From: Parvularcula sp. LCG005
GTDB lineage: Bacteria > Pseudomonadota > Alphaproteobacteria > Caulobacterales > Parvularculaceae
DNA length: 64,000 nucleotides
NCBI RefSeq assembly: GCF_032930845.1
Contig: NZ_CP136758.1
Span: 1,038,501-1,102,500, forward strand
Direction: 5' to 3'
Shown: positions 45,342 through 54,818 of the stretch, piece after piece
Position numbering within the stretch: position 1 is the first letter of the stretch
Layout of the letters: each line of letters starts with the position of its first letter
Translations under genes and position numbers: made by a program
The notes under the pieces: generated by a model
What the model saw: the letters and a program-made list of their open reading frames with translations, nothing else
What the model was told of the DNA's origin: nothing
The model's database searches: none

Positions 45342-47461
45342 GTTTGAAATTCACGCTGCGTTCCCTTCTTGCTGCTGCGATGGTCACCACATCGCTCTCG
45401 GGTGCTGCGCTGGCACAGGATGATCGGGCGACCCTGAACTATGAAGGGGCCGACCTTGCTGCGGTGGCGCGCGATGTGTCGCTACGGACCAAGCGCGTCT
45501 TTGTCATCGATCCGCGTCTGTCCGGTCGCGTCACGATCATCTCGCCGCCGGGGCTGTCTCTGACGCCGGATGAGGTGTGGGAAGTCTTCCTGTCGACGCT
45601 GCAGGTGAACGGCTTCGCCGCGGTGCCCATCGGGGACCGTGAATACAAGATCGTGCCGAGCAGCCAGGCGATCAAGGATGGCGGCGCGAATGGCGCGCAA
45701 ACGAGCGGATCGGCCACGGTAACCCGCGTCGTGCCGCTTCGCTATGTGGGCGCGCAAACCGCCGCCGCGAACCTGCGTGGACTTGTGGGCGACAACGCGG
45801 TCGTGACGCCGATTGTTGAAAGCAACTCCCTGATCATTGTCGATTCCGCTGGGAACGTGGACCGCGTTCTGGATGTCCTTAGGCGGATCGATGTGGACGA
45901 TTCGGTGGTCCGGACGGTTGCCTTGCAGAACGCCGCTGCGATCGAAGTCTCAAACACGCTGCTTGAAATTATCGGCGGCCGCGGTGGGGAGGCGGGTCGT
46001 CGCGGCGCCATCAATGTGGTGGCGGTCGACAGCTCCAACTCGATCATCCTGCGCGGCAGTGCGCAGGAGGTGCAGCGACTGGTCCCCATCATCCAGGAGC
46101 TGGATGCCAAGGGAACCGGCCAGATTGCATTGGACACGGTCTATCTGAACCATGCGGATGCTGAGGAAATGGTGCCCATCATCCAGCAATTGCTGGATGC
46201 CGGTTATGGCGATGTGGCTGGCGCGCCGACGCCGGGCCAGATGCGGCCGTCCGTTGCCTTTCACAATCCAACGAATGCCCTGATCATCAATGCGCCGCCG
46301 GAGATGCAGCGGATCATCCGGTCTATCGTCGCCAAGCTCGATATCCGCCGGCCACAGGTCCAGATCGAAGCCGTTGTTGTCGAGATCAGCAACACCACGG
46401 CGCGGGAACTGGGCGTTCAGTATGTGACGGCCGGGGCCGATGTGCCGTTCTCGACCGCCAGTTTCACGGGCACTTCGCCCAACGTCATCTCCGCCGCGGG
46501 CGCTGCTTATTTCCTTGGTGAGGAGGCGAATGACGCTTCCCGCACCACGGTCTCGCGCGACTCCAACGGCAACATCATCGAGACCACCGAATACGACACC
46601 AATGATCCGGCCAACGCCGTTGCGGGCCAGCTCGTTGAAGCGGCGATCTCGGACCTTCTGTCGACGAACGGTTTTCTGATCGGCGGCGCGGGGCAGCTGG
46701 CCTCGGGCTCCGTCTACGGGGTTCTGTTGTCCGCCATTCAGTCCGACGGGGATTCCAACGTGCTGTCGGTTCCGTCGGTCACCGTCTTCGACAATGAAAC
46801 CGCCCGGCTTCAGGTCGGTCAGGAAATTCCCATCGTGACGGGGCAGGCCACGGGCTCAGACTTCCAGGGCGGCTTCCGCACGGTTGAGCGCAAGGATGTC
46901 GGTAACATTCTCGAGGTGACGCCGCAGATCAACGCAGGCAATGTCGTCTCCCTCAAGATCAAGCTGGAGCTGTCCAGCATTGGCGCGTTTACGTCGTTGT
47001 CGGACGATATCATCACCAACAAATCGGTGATTGAAACTGTGCTGGCAGCAGATGACGGCCAGACGCTCGTCATGGGCGGCCTGATCGACAACAACCAGCG
47101 GTTCTCTGAGGCGAAAGTACCGCTGCTGGGCGACATCCCGCTCGTCGGCAATCTCTTCAAGGGACAGAACAGGTCCGGCGAGGAGAAGACACTGATGGTC
47201 TTTATCCGCCCGACCATCCTGCGTGACGGCTATGCGGCCGATGGCGTCACTGCGCGGAAATACGACTATGTGCAGCAACAGCAGAAGCGTCAGAAGCTGC
47301 GCAATACGGGCGACCTTGATGACGTCATGATGAACTATCTGGGCAGCGGTGAGTACGTTGTGCCGGGTACGGATGGCAGCGTCCGGCCGCTCGATCCAGA
47401 AGACGACATGCCTGTGACCGCGCCCGTCGAAGGACAGATTTCCGGTGGAGGCAGCAATTGA
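45338..47461 (+). CDS. gspD: type II secretion secretin GspD
   Basis: Outer-membrane secretin forming the T2SS exit channel. The 707-aa precursor has a signal peptide ending GAALAQ, the N0 domain (LNYEGADLAAVARDVSLRTKRVFVIDP), N1-N3 ring domains with the typical VVPLRYVGAQTAAANLRGLVG and IIVDSAGNVDRVLDVLRRID motifs, a long Ser/Thr/Asn-rich loop near residue 390, and the secretin core (VLSVPSVTVFDNETARLQVGQEIPIVTGQ, GGFRTVERKDVGNILEVTPQIN, KVPLLGDIPLVGNLFKG). The C-terminal 60 residues are polar and could carry a pilotin-binding S-domain. Overlaps gspC and gspE. Confidence 0.97.
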   Translation: MSLKFTLRSLLAAAMVTTSLSGAALAQDDRATLNYEGADLAAVARDVSLRTKRVFVIDPRLSGRVTIISPPGLSLTPDEVWEVFLSTLQVNGFAAVPIGDREYKIVPSSQAIKDGGANGAQTSGSATVTRVVPLRYVGAQTAAANLRGLVGDNAVVTPIVESNSLIIVDSAGNVDRVLDVLRRIDVDDSVVRTVALQNAAAIEVSNTLLEIIGGRGGEAGRRGAINVVAVDSSNSIILRGSAQEVQRLVPIIQELDAKGTGQIALDTVYLNHADAEEMVPIIQQLLDAGYGDVAGAPTPGQMRPSVAFHNPTNALIINAPPEMQRIIRSIVAKLDIRRPQVQIEAVVVEISNTTARELGVQYVTAGADVPFSTASFTGTSPNVISAAGAAYFLGEEANDASRTTVSRDSNGNIIETTEYDTNDPANAVAGQLVEAAISDLLSTNGFLIGGAGQLASGSVYGVLLSAIQSDGDSNVLSVPSVTVFDNETARLQVGQEIPIVTGQATGSDFQGGFRTVERKDVGNILEVTPQINAGNVVSLKIKLELSSIGAFTSLSDDIITNKSVIETVLAADDGQTLVMGGLIDNNQRFSEAKVPLLGDIPLVGNLFKGQNRSGEEKTLMVFIRPTILRDGYAADGVTARKYDYVQQQQKRQKLRNTGDLDDVMMNYLGSGEYVVPGTDGSVRPLDPEDDMPVTAPVEGQISGGGSN

Positions 47462-49005
47462 GCGAAGCCGTCGCCACGCGCGCTGATGGAGCGGCCGAAC
47501 GGCCGATCCGCTTTACCTATGCCTTCGCCAAGGAGAACGGCGTTCTCTATCTGGGGCTTGGTGATGACGGACGCGGCGTTGTCGGCATCCGCTCACAGAC
47601 AGACGGATCAATGAAGACCGATCCCTGGGCATTGGCCGAGGCTTACCGCGCGACGGGCGGCAATATCGATGTCGAGCAGCTGCCTGCCGATGTGTTCGAG
47701 CGCAAGCTCTCCGAGATCTATTCTTCTGAAGGCCTGACGGCTGCGACCTTTGATGATGCTGCGGGCGGGCACGATCTGACGGAGCTTGCCGAAGGGCTGC
47801 CCACGACCGCCGACCTTCTTGATACCGAAGATGACGCGCCAATTATCCGTCTGATCAACGCGCTGATTGCCGAGGCGGTCAAGACGCGCGCCTCCGACAT
47901 TCATATTGAGCCCTATGAGGGGGCGTTGTCGGTCCGTCTGCGGATCGATGGTGTCCTACGTGAAATTCTGTCGCTGCCAGCCAAGCTGACGCCGGTTCTG
48001 ACATCGCGGGTCAAGGTCATGGCGCGGCTCGATATCGCTGAAACCCGCGTGCCGCAGGATGGGCGCATCAGCCTGTCCATGGGCGGCAAGCTCGTTGATG
48101 TGCGGGTGTCGACCCTCCCATCCCGGTTCGGCGAGCGGCTGGTGATGCGTCTTTTGGACAAGGAACAGGCGCAGCTTGATCTGGATACGGTCGGTATGCC
48201 GCCGGCCATTCTGGGCCGGTTCAAACAGGTCCTGAAGCGTCCCAACGGCATCATCCTTGTGACGGGCCCAACCGGCTCAGGGAAGACGACGACTCTGTAC
48301 GGCGCATTGTCGCTTCTGAACGACCCGGGCGTCAATATTCTCACGGTCGAGGATCCAGTCGAATATGCCCTCGACGGTATCGGTCAGACCCAGGTGAACG
48401 CGAAGGTCGGCATGTCCTTTGCCACGGGCTTGCGAGCGATCCTGCGGCAGGACCCCGACATCGTCATGGTCGGCGAAATTCGTGACAAGGAAACAGCGCA
48501 GATCGCTGTGCAGGCGTCTTTGACCGGCCACCTTGTTCTGTCCACGGTTCATACCAATTCGGCTGTCGGGGCCGTCACGCGCCTTCGCGATATGGGGGTT
48601 GAGCCCTTCCTTCTGTCATCGACGATTGCATCTGTTCTGGCCCAGCGCCTCGTGCGCCGCCTGTGCCAGTCCTGTCGTGAGCCTCGTCACGCGAGTGCCG
48701 CCGAGAAAGCGATGATGGGCATGGTAGCGGACGAAACGATCGTCGTGTACGAACCGAAAGGCTGCGCCCGCTGCAACGGCATCGGCTATGAGGGGCGCGT
48801 CGGCATTTACGAGCTGATCGTTGCGGACGACACCTTCCGCAAGCTGGTCCATGACGACGCCTCAGAACAGGCCATGAAGGCCCATGCCTTCGCCGCCTCG
48901 AACGCTCCCACGCTGGCTGAGACGGGCTTTGCCCATGTCCTCGACGGTGTCACCTCCCTGTCTGAGGTCCTGCGCGTGGTGCAGGAGAAAGAGGGGCAGG
49001 AATGA
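47458..49005 (+). CDS. gspE: type II secretion ATPase GspE
   Basis: Hexameric cytoplasmic ATPase driving pseudopilus assembly. 515 aa from a TTG start at 47458 that overlaps the gspD stop (TTGA), inside GGAGGCAGCAATTG. N-terminal domain, then the RecA-like core with Walker A GPTGSGKTTTLYGAL near residue 275, the Asp box NILTVEDPVEYAL, Walker B DPDIVMVGEIRD, the His box TGHLVLSTVHTN, and a four-Cys zinc motif CQSCREP with CARC (about 400-445). The N1 domain is short compared with Vibrio EpsE, consistent with the brief N-terminal part of this family in Alphaproteobacteria. Confidence 0.96.
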   Translation: MSEAVATRADGAAERPIRFTYAFAKENGVLYLGLGDDGRGVVGIRSQTDGSMKTDPWALAEAYRATGGNIDVEQLPADVFERKLSEIYSSEGLTAATFDDAAGGHDLTELAEGLPTTADLLDTEDDAPIIRLINALIAEAVKTRASDIHIEPYEGALSVRLRIDGVLREILSLPAKLTPVLTSRVKVMARLDIAETRVPQDGRISLSMGGKLVDVRVSTLPSRFGERLVMRLLDKEQAQLDLDTVGMPPAILGRFKQVLKRPNGIILVTGPTGSGKTTTLYGALSLLNDPGVNILTVEDPVEYALDGIGQTQVNAKVGMSFATGLRAILRQDPDIVMVGEIRDKETAQIAVQASLTGHLVLSTVHTNSAVGAVTRLRDMGVEPFLLSSTIASVLAQRLVRRLCQSCREPRHASAAEKAMMGMVADETIVVYEPKGCARCNGIGYEGRVGIYELIVADDTFRKLVHDDASEQAMKAHAFAASNAPTLAETGFAHVLDGVTSLSEVLRVVQEKEGQE

Positions 49006-50207
49006 CCACTTTCCGCTATGAAGCCGTGGACACTGCAGGCCGTCGTCGCAAGGGCGTCATCAACGCCGAAACACAGCGCCGCGCGCGCAAGGAGATCCAG
49101 GCATCCGGCCTGACGCCGGTCTCCCTCAAATCTGTTCGTGAACGCACGGCATCCGGTGCCAAGTCGGGGAGCAAGCCGTCCTCTGCATCGGTCATTGCCG
49201 CGACGCGACAGCTGGCCACACTCATTGATGCCTCGACAACGGTCGAGGAGGCTCTGGCCGCGGTCGGTGCGCAGATGAAGGGCACCCAGATGGGGGAGGT
49301 GCTCCTGTCGGTGCGTGGGCGCATCATTGAAGGCTGGCGCCTCTCCGATGCCCTCGCTGAACATCCAAAGGCGTTCTCGCCGCTCTATCGAGGTATCGTG
49401 GCGGCCGGGGAAAGCTCCGGCAACCTTGCCCCGGTCATGCTGCGTCTGGCGGATATGGTCGAAAAGAACCGCGCCATGCTGATGAAGGCGATTACCGCGC
49501 TCATCTATCCGGCAGTCATTTTCGTCATTGCCGTGGGGACGGTGGCCGCGCTGATGCATTTCGTCGTGCCACAGATCGTCAGCCAGTTCACCAATACCGG
49601 CACGGATCTACCGCTCATCACGCGTATCGTGATCGCCAGCTCCGACTTCATGCGCGCATGGGGATGGCTTGTCGGCCTGATGCTGATCGGCCTCGGTGCC
49701 GGGGTTTGGCTGATCCGCCGCACGCCCGACACCCGGCGGCGGATGGACCGTATGCTGCTGAAGCTGCCGCTCCTCGGCGGGCTGATGCGCGATCTTGATG
49801 CGGCGCGGTTCGCCCGAACCCTTTCAACGCTCTTTGCCTCCGGCACCCCCTTGCTCGACAGCCTGCAGGCGGCGCGCAACACGGTGACAAACGCCTATAT
49901 CCACCAGCAGCTTGATGTGATGATCGTCAGTGTACGCGAAGGCGCGTCCCTGTCCGCCGGTGTGCGGCGCGCGGGCGTGTTCCCGCCGCTCATGGCGTCC
50001 ATGGTGGCCGCGGGTGAGCGGTCCGGCACGCTGCCGTTACTGCTGGAGAAAACGGCTTTTCAGATGGAGCAGGCTTTTGACGCGACTGTCACCGTGGCGC
50101 TTCGCCTGCTCGAGCCTGCGATTATCGTCATTCTGGGCGGCATCGTCATGACCATCATTCTGGCGATCATGCTGCCGATCCTGCAACTGAACCAGATGGC
50201 GCTGTAG
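49002..50207 (+). CDS. gspF: type II secretion inner-membrane platform protein GspF
   Basis: Polytopic platform protein that contacts GspE and GspL. 401 aa with two repeated cytosolic domains and three transmembrane helices: FRYEAVDTAGRRRKGVINAET at the start, ATRQLATLIDASTTVEEALAAVG in domain 1, MKAITALIYPAVIFVIAVGTVAALMH (TM1), WGWLVGLMLIGLGAGVWLI (TM2), then FARTLSTLFASGTPLLDSLQ in domain 2, and TM3 near the end (PAIIVILGGIVMTIILAIML). ATGA overlap with gspE and 26 bp to gspG. Confidence 0.96.
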   Translation: MTTFRYEAVDTAGRRRKGVINAETQRRARKEIQASGLTPVSLKSVRERTASGAKSGSKPSSASVIAATRQLATLIDASTTVEEALAAVGAQMKGTQMGEVLLSVRGRIIEGWRLSDALAEHPKAFSPLYRGIVAAGESSGNLAPVMLRLADMVEKNRAMLMKAITALIYPAVIFVIAVGTVAALMHFVVPQIVSQFTNTGTDLPLITRIVIASSDFMRAWGWLVGLMLIGLGAGVWLIRRTPDTRRRMDRMLLKLPLLGGLMRDLDAARFARTLSTLFASGTPLLDSLQAARNTVTNAYIHQQLDVMIVSVREGASLSAGVRRAGVFPPLMASMVAAGERSGTLPLLLEKTAFQMEQAFDATVTVALRLLEPAIIVILGGIVMTIILAIMLPILQLNQMAL

Positions 50208-50233
50208 CAGCCGTCAATGCACGAGGTGTACAA

Positions 50234-50677
50234 ATGAACTCAGTCCAAAAAAGACGCCAGCGTCAGCGAGGCCTGACGCTTGTTGAGCTTCTGGTGGTGA
50301 TCGTCATCATCGGTGTCCTGTCGACGATCGTGGCCGTCAACGTCCTGCCGGCGGGTGACACCGCCCGGGTGCAGGCGGCACGGACGCAGATCGACATCTT
50401 CTCCACGGCCCTGCAGCAATACAAGCTCGAGGTCGGACAATACCCGTCGGAGGAACAGGGCCTTGATGCGCTGGTTCAGGCCCCGAATGGAATTCGCGCC
50501 GAACGCTATCGGCCAGGCGGATATCTCGACAAGCCAACGCTGCCCGTCGATCCGTGGGACAATCCCTATATCTACGAATATCCCGGCGAGTTCGGCCAGT
50601 TTGATATCATCTCCCTGGGTCGGGATGGCAAACCGGGAGGTGAAGGTCCCGATGCGGATATTGGCAGCTGGCAGTAA
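50234..50677 (+). CDS. gspG: type II secretion major pseudopilin GspG
   Basis: Major pseudopilin, 147 aa. The prepilin cleavage site lies after RQRG, with Leu at +1 (LTLVELLVVIVIIGVLSTIVAVNV) and the Glu5 that is needed for methylation and assembly. The C-terminal part has the calcium-binding region typical of GspG (VDPWDNPYIYEYPGEFGQFDIISLGRDGKPGGEGPDADIGSW). Processed by GspO (37525). The only gap in the T2SS chain before it is 26 bp after gspF, with a GAGG-type ribosome-binding site. Confidence 0.97.
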   Translation: MNSVQKRRQRQRGLTLVELLVVIVIIGVLSTIVAVNVLPAGDTARVQAARTQIDIFSTALQQYKLEVGQYPSEEQGLDALVQAPNGIRAERYRPGGYLDKPTLPVDPWDNPYIYEYPGEFGQFDIISLGRDGKPGGEGPDADIGSWQ

Positions 50678-51212
50678 TCGCAACCATCAGCGCGGGCTGA
50701 GCCTCGTTGAGCTACTCGTCGTCCTGATTGTCATCGGTCTCATTTCGGGCGTTGCGGTCATGGCGATCGCACCGCGCGCCAGCGAGGCCGAGCGTGCGGC
50801 GACGCGATTTGCTGGCACGGTTGAACAATTGCTCGACATGGCCATTGTAGAGGCGCGACCCGTGGGCATTGATGTTGCTGCCACCAGCATCAGCGTGCGG
50901 CGTTTTTCCGCTGGCAGCTGGCAGGCTGTGGCCTTGCCGCGAACAGCGGGAGCGCGTGTGACCGATGTGTCTCTGGAATTGTCCGTGAGCGACGAATTTG
51001 ATCTGCCTGAGGCAGACGATAATGACAGTATCGACCTGATGTTCCGTCAGGCGCCCGCCAAGAGTGCGGAGACGACCAGAATGCCGGTGATCGTTTTCAG
51101 CCCCGTGGGCGAGGTGACACCGTTCACGCTGATGTTTGCTGGACAGGATGAAAACTGGTTCGTGACCGTTGACCGGTTCGCCAGCGTAGAGGTGCGCCGT
51201 GGCCAACAATAA
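50652..51212 (+). CDS. gspH: type II secretion minor pseudopilin GspH
   Basis: Minor pseudopilin, 186 aa. The ATG at 50652 lies inside gspG (26-bp overlap) with GGTGAAGGT upstream; longer frames run antiparallel to gspG codons and are shadows. Cleavage after NHQRG with LSLVELLVVLIVIGLISGVAVMAI as the N-terminal helix and Glu5 present, followed by a beta-rich globular domain. Start and end overlap its neighbours (14 bp with gspI), in line with the compact operon. Confidence 0.9.
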   Translation: MRILAAGSNRNHQRGLSLVELLVVLIVIGLISGVAVMAIAPRASEAERAATRFAGTVEQLLDMAIVEARPVGIDVAATSISVRRFSAGSWQAVALPRTAGARVTDVSLELSVSDEFDLPEADDNDSIDLMFRQAPAKSAETTRMPVIVFSPVGEVTPFTLMFAGQDENWFVTVDRFASVEVRRGQQ

Positions 51213-51564
51213 TCAGCGCGGTATGACCCTTGTCGAAGTGCTGGTCGCCCTTCTGGTGCTCGGATCGGCCGTGGCGACCATGCTGTCCTTGCTGTCGGTG
51301 CATACCCGTAACACGATTGCGTTGCAGGATCGCGCCATGGCCCGCATCGTTGCAGAAAATGCGATGGTGGAAGTTGTCAGTGCAGACCGTATTCGCCGGC
51401 GAATTGAGGGCGGCGCTGTTGAGGATCTGGGTGGCCAGAGCTTTACCTGGGCGGTTGAACGCACCCCAACGCCCTATGATGGCCTCGACAATGTCACCGT
51501 CACGGTACGCCATGCGGATGGCGACCGGGTGCTGGCAATCCTTTCAACGGTGAGGCCGCAATGA
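51199..51564 (+). CDS. gspI: type II secretion minor pseudopilin GspI
   Basis: Minor pseudopilin of the tip complex, 121 aa, from a GTG start at 51199 (RBS GTAGAGGTGC) overlapping gspH by 14 bp. Prepilin motif: cleavage after NNNQRG, then MTLVEVLVALLVLGSAVATML with Glu5. The small globular domain (FTWAVERTPTPYDGLDNVTVTVRHADG) fits GspI length. In known systems GspI nucleates the GspI-J-K tip with the next two genes. Confidence 0.92.
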   Translation: MANNNQRGMTLVEVLVALLVLGSAVATMLSLLSVHTRNTIALQDRAMARIVAENAMVEVVSADRIRRRIEGGAVEDLGGQSFTWAVERTPTPYDGLDNVTVTVRHADGDRVLAILSTVRPQ

Positions 51565-52196
51565 GGGGGCCGGGCGCGCAAAAAGGCATGTCGCTGGTTG
51601 AGCTGCTCGTGGCGCTCACCGTCTTCGCGTTTGTCAGCGCGGCGGCCGTGTCGGTACTCAATATCGGCGCCTCGGGCCGGCAGCAGGTCGAGGACGTGAC
51701 CGATGATCTCGGGGCTCTTGAGCGGGCGCGGTCTGTCATCCGGACCGATCTGATGCAGGTGGTGGATCGACCCTATCGCGAAGCCAATGGTGGCGAGCTG
51801 ATCGTCCCGATGCTGGGCGGTGTCGATGCCGACGGCACCATCCCGGCCGGTGATTCCGAAAAAGTGCTGGCCGCCTTTGTCCGCAATGGCTGGACCAATC
51901 CCAACGGAGCGTATCCGCGCAGCTCTTTGCAGCACGTCACCTATATTCTCCGGGGATCAGACCTGATCCGCCGTACACGGCCTTTCCTTGATGCCGCAGA
52001 GCGGACGCCGCGCACCGACCAGATCCTGTTCTCCAATGTTCAGGAGGTGGGGATCGCGTTCGAACTTGGCGTGGACTGGCAGGGCGACTGGTCGCCTCAA
52101 CAGGGCAAGCGGATCCCTGATGCGCTGCGCCTGACCATGGTTCACCCCGTTTACGGCCGGCTGCAACAGGATTTTCTGGTCGGGGGGATGGAATGA
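51561..52196 (+). CDS. gspJ: type II secretion minor pseudopilin GspJ
   Basis: Tip pseudopilin, 211 aa. Cleavage site after AQKG, helix MSLVELLVALTVFAFVSAAAVSVL with Glu5, then a larger beta domain (LERARSVIRTDLMQVVDRPYREANGG, then HVTYILRGSDLIRRTRPFLDAAERTPRTD) characteristic of GspJ. ATGA overlap with gspI, and again with gspK. Confidence 0.93.
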   Translation: MRGPGAQKGMSLVELLVALTVFAFVSAAAVSVLNIGASGRQQVEDVTDDLGALERARSVIRTDLMQVVDRPYREANGGELIVPMLGGVDADGTIPAGDSEKVLAAFVRNGWTNPNGAYPRSSLQHVTYILRGSDLIRRTRPFLDAAERTPRTDQILFSNVQEVGIAFELGVDWQGDWSPQQGKRIPDALRLTMVHPVYGRLQQDFLVGGME

Positions 52197-53191
52197 GCCG
52201 GCGACAGGACCAGCGCGGGGCGGCCCTGATTATCGTCCTCCTCCTGGTGGGGACGATGAGCACGCTGGCGCTCGCGCTGACCCAGGTCATGCAGCGGGCC
52301 ACCTTGCGGGCGGCGGCCTCGGCTCAGCGCGATGAAGCCGTCTGGGCCCTTCTGGGGGCAGAGCGCGCGGCGCTTCTCCTGCTGGACCAGCAGGCACAAT
52401 TGCGGCCCAAGGTCGACACGCTCGACGAACAATGGCTTGCCGCACCGATCACGCTGCCGGTCGAAGCGGGGATTATCACAGTACGGATGCGCGATCGGTC
52501 TGCGTGCTTCAACATGAATGACCTCGTGAACATGTCAGAGGGGCAAGGGCAGGTCGTTGACCGGCTGGCCGTGCGCCGGTTTGCGGAGATGGTGTCCCAA
52601 CTGGGCGGCGACCAGCGGTCGGCCGAAATCCTCGCCAATGCGGTCGTCGATTTCATTGATATTGATGACCGCGTCGAACCGGGCGGCGCCGAGGATTACA
52701 ACTATAATGTGGGTGAGGCGCCCTATAGAACATCCGGGACCTATCTTGCTGATCTCAGTGAACTGCGTGCCGTACGCGGATGGTCGGCCGGCACCTATCA
52801 GGCCCTCGCGCCCTATCTCTGCGCACTGCCTGCCGATCCCTTTGCGAGCGTCATCAATGTCAATACGCTGACGATCGATGATGCACCACTGCTGTTTGCG
52901 ATCTTCGAAGGCCGGATCAGCCTGTCGGAATTGCAGCGACTGATCGAGCAGCGGCCACCAAGCGGCTATGAGAGTGTCAGCGCCTTCATGCAGCAGCCGA
53001 CCTTCACCAACATATCGGCGACCTTCGAGGAAGATCCTTCCGAAAAGCTGTCCACCGCCGCGACCTACATCGAATTTTCAGCCCGCCTGTCCTATGAAGG
53101 ACAGGCCTATGACATCGTCAGCATGATTGCAGCAGAAAACGGCGCGGACTATCAGGTCGTCAGCCGCCGTTTCGGAGCCAGAGATCTATGA
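52193..53191 (+). CDS. gspK: type II secretion minor pseudopilin GspK
   Basis: Largest minor pseudopilin, 332 aa, that caps the tip. Prepilin-like N-terminus QRGAALIIVLLLVGTMSTLALAL; as usual for GspK it lacks Glu5 (Ile instead). It carries the large alpha-helical insertion domain of GspK (FNMNDLVNMSEGQGQVVDRLAVRRF, FIDIDDRVEPGGAEDYNY) and the conserved VINVNTLTIDDAPLL region. ATGA overlaps with both neighbours. Confidence 0.95.
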   Translation: MSRRQDQRGAALIIVLLLVGTMSTLALALTQVMQRATLRAAASAQRDEAVWALLGAERAALLLLDQQAQLRPKVDTLDEQWLAAPITLPVEAGIITVRMRDRSACFNMNDLVNMSEGQGQVVDRLAVRRFAEMVSQLGGDQRSAEILANAVVDFIDIDDRVEPGGAEDYNYNVGEAPYRTSGTYLADLSELRAVRGWSAGTYQALAPYLCALPADPFASVINVNTLTIDDAPLLFAIFEGRISLSELQRLIEQRPPSGYESVSAFMQQPTFTNISATFEEDPSEKLSTAATYIEFSARLSYEGQAYDIVSMIAAENGADYQVVSRRFGARDL

Positions 53192-54363
53192 AACTCGGCC
53201 TGATCATTACCGGACAGACCCCCACCGATCCCGTCCACTGGGCGATCGGCGATGAAGAGCGGCTGCGCGACGGCGGGACCGTGACGGATCTCTCAAAGCT
53301 GCCCCAGGCCGTGACCGACGCCGAGCAGATCGTCATAATTCTGCCGGGAGATCGGGCAGCGACGCGCCGCCTTCACCTGCCGGTCAAGGGGGAGCGGGCG
53401 CTGGCCGACGCTGCGGCGCTGGCCTTTGAAGACATTCTGGCAGAGCCCGTCGACAGTTTTCATCTCGCCTTTGGTCCGGCCGATGCAGAGGGCGTGCGAA
53501 CCGTATCTGCCGTCCCCCATGAGGATCTGCAGATCTGGATCACGGCCACCCGCGCCGCCGATGTCCATCCGGATATCATCACGCTTGATCACCATTGTCT
53601 TTATGCGGAAGGCTATAGCGGGGTCCTTCTACGCTATAACGACCATATTGCGGCATCCTTGCCCCCTGGCGGATTGTCCGGCGATGCCGCCTTTGTCGAG
53701 GCGCTGACGTCCCGCATGGAGGAGACGAAAAGCGCGCTTCATGTCGTGGTCGGCATTACAGCGCCGGGTGATATTCGCTCAGCCGGTGCGGCGTTGACCC
53801 TTGCGGATGAGCGGGCGCTGGGCGCATTCTTCATGACGGGCCTTTCGCGGCCCGTCCCGAACTTCCGTAGGGGCCCCTATGCAAAGCGGCGCGACTGGCG
53901 GGGGCTCGCGCGGTCCTGGCGCGTGGCCGGGGGGCTGATGGCGGCGTGTCTTACTTTATGGCTGCTCGACGTTGCCGCCGATGGATTCCGCCACAATCGT
54001 GCAGCGGACCGGCTGGCCAGTGAAGCGCGTGCGCAATTTTCTCGCGCCTATCCCGATGTCGTGATCCGCGATCTTCGGCGCCAGGCCCAACAGCGTCTGA
54101 GCGCAAGCAATGCGTCAGCCTTCCTGCCGCTCAGTGCAGAACTGACCCAGGCGTTGCAGCAGACATCCCGGGTGCAGCTGACGCGCCTGCGTTTCACGCC
54201 GGACAATGAACTGGTCGCGGATCTGCGCTTCCCGACGGCCGCCGATCTCGAGCAATTGAAATCGATGCTGGAAGGGCGCGGCGTCCGCACCCGCGAGGGG
54301 GGCGACTACCGGCGCGATGACAATGGCGACTATATCGGCCAGCTTTATCTGGAGAGTGTGTGA
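53188..54363 (+). CDS. gspL: type II secretion protein GspL
   Basis: Inner-membrane protein that recruits GspE to the platform. 391 aa: a large cytoplasmic actin-like domain (residues 1-235, with LPGDRAATRRLHLPVKGERALADAAALAFEDILAEPV), one transmembrane helix (VAGGLMAACLTLWLLDVA near 250), and a short periplasmic ferredoxin-like domain. The C-terminal part resembles the GspM fold, as expected. ATGA overlap with gspK and a TGATG junction with gspM. Confidence 0.9.
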   Translation: MKLGLIITGQTPTDPVHWAIGDEERLRDGGTVTDLSKLPQAVTDAEQIVIILPGDRAATRRLHLPVKGERALADAAALAFEDILAEPVDSFHLAFGPADAEGVRTVSAVPHEDLQIWITATRAADVHPDIITLDHHCLYAEGYSGVLLRYNDHIAASLPPGGLSGDAAFVEALTSRMEETKSALHVVVGITAPGDIRSAGAALTLADERALGAFFMTGLSRPVPNFRRGPYAKRRDWRGLARSWRVAGGLMAACLTLWLLDVAADGFRHNRAADRLASEARAQFSRAYPDVVIRDLRRQAQQRLSASNASAFLPLSAELTQALQQTSRVQLTRLRFTPDNELVADLRFPTAADLEQLKSMLEGRGVRTREGGDYRRDDNGDYIGQLYLESV

Positions 54364-54818
54364 TGCTTGTCTATTTTGAACGGCTGTCCGTCCGGGAAAA
54401 AATCCTCATTCTCGTGATGATCGGGCTGATCGGTGTGCTTGTGCTCACGACACTGATCGTCCGTCCGGTGCTGGGCTATCGGGCCAATGCCCGGGACAGT
54501 TTCAAGGATGCGGCAGAAATCCACGCCCTGACCGCCCGGGCGGCGGCGGCGCCGTCCACGACCTTTGACGATAATGGTAGTAGCCTCCGGGCCGCCCTGA
54601 CCAACACGGCGGCCGAATCCGGCATCGTCATCAACCGGCTCAATTCACAGGGCGCGGAAATTGACGTGTCGATCGGCAATACAACCACCGTCCGCCTCTA
54701 TGCCTGGCTTGCACGGCTTGCCAATGAGCATCAGGTCTTCGTACAGGATGGTGCGATTCAGCCATCGGCGGATGGGACGACCATCACAGCGCGTCTGACC
54801 GTCAAACGAGGACGATAA
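54363..54818 (+). CDS. gspM: type II secretion protein GspM
   Basis: Small platform protein, 151 aa, with an N-terminal transmembrane helix (KILILVMIGLIGVLVLTTLIV) and a periplasmic ferredoxin-like domain (ETA-like helices, then GIVINRLNSQGAEIDVSIGNTTTVRLYAWLARLAN). Start at ATG 54363 with GGAGAG upstream, overlapping the gspL stop in TGATG; a GTG three bases earlier is also possible. Weakly conserved family, identified by size, topology and operon place. Confidence 0.88.
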   Translation: MLVYFERLSVREKILILVMIGLIGVLVLTTLIVRPVLGYRANARDSFKDAAEIHALTARAAAAPSTTFDDNGSSLRAALTNTAAESGIVINRLNSQGAEIDVSIGNTTTVRLYAWLARLANEHQVFVQDGAIQPSADGTTITARLTVKRGR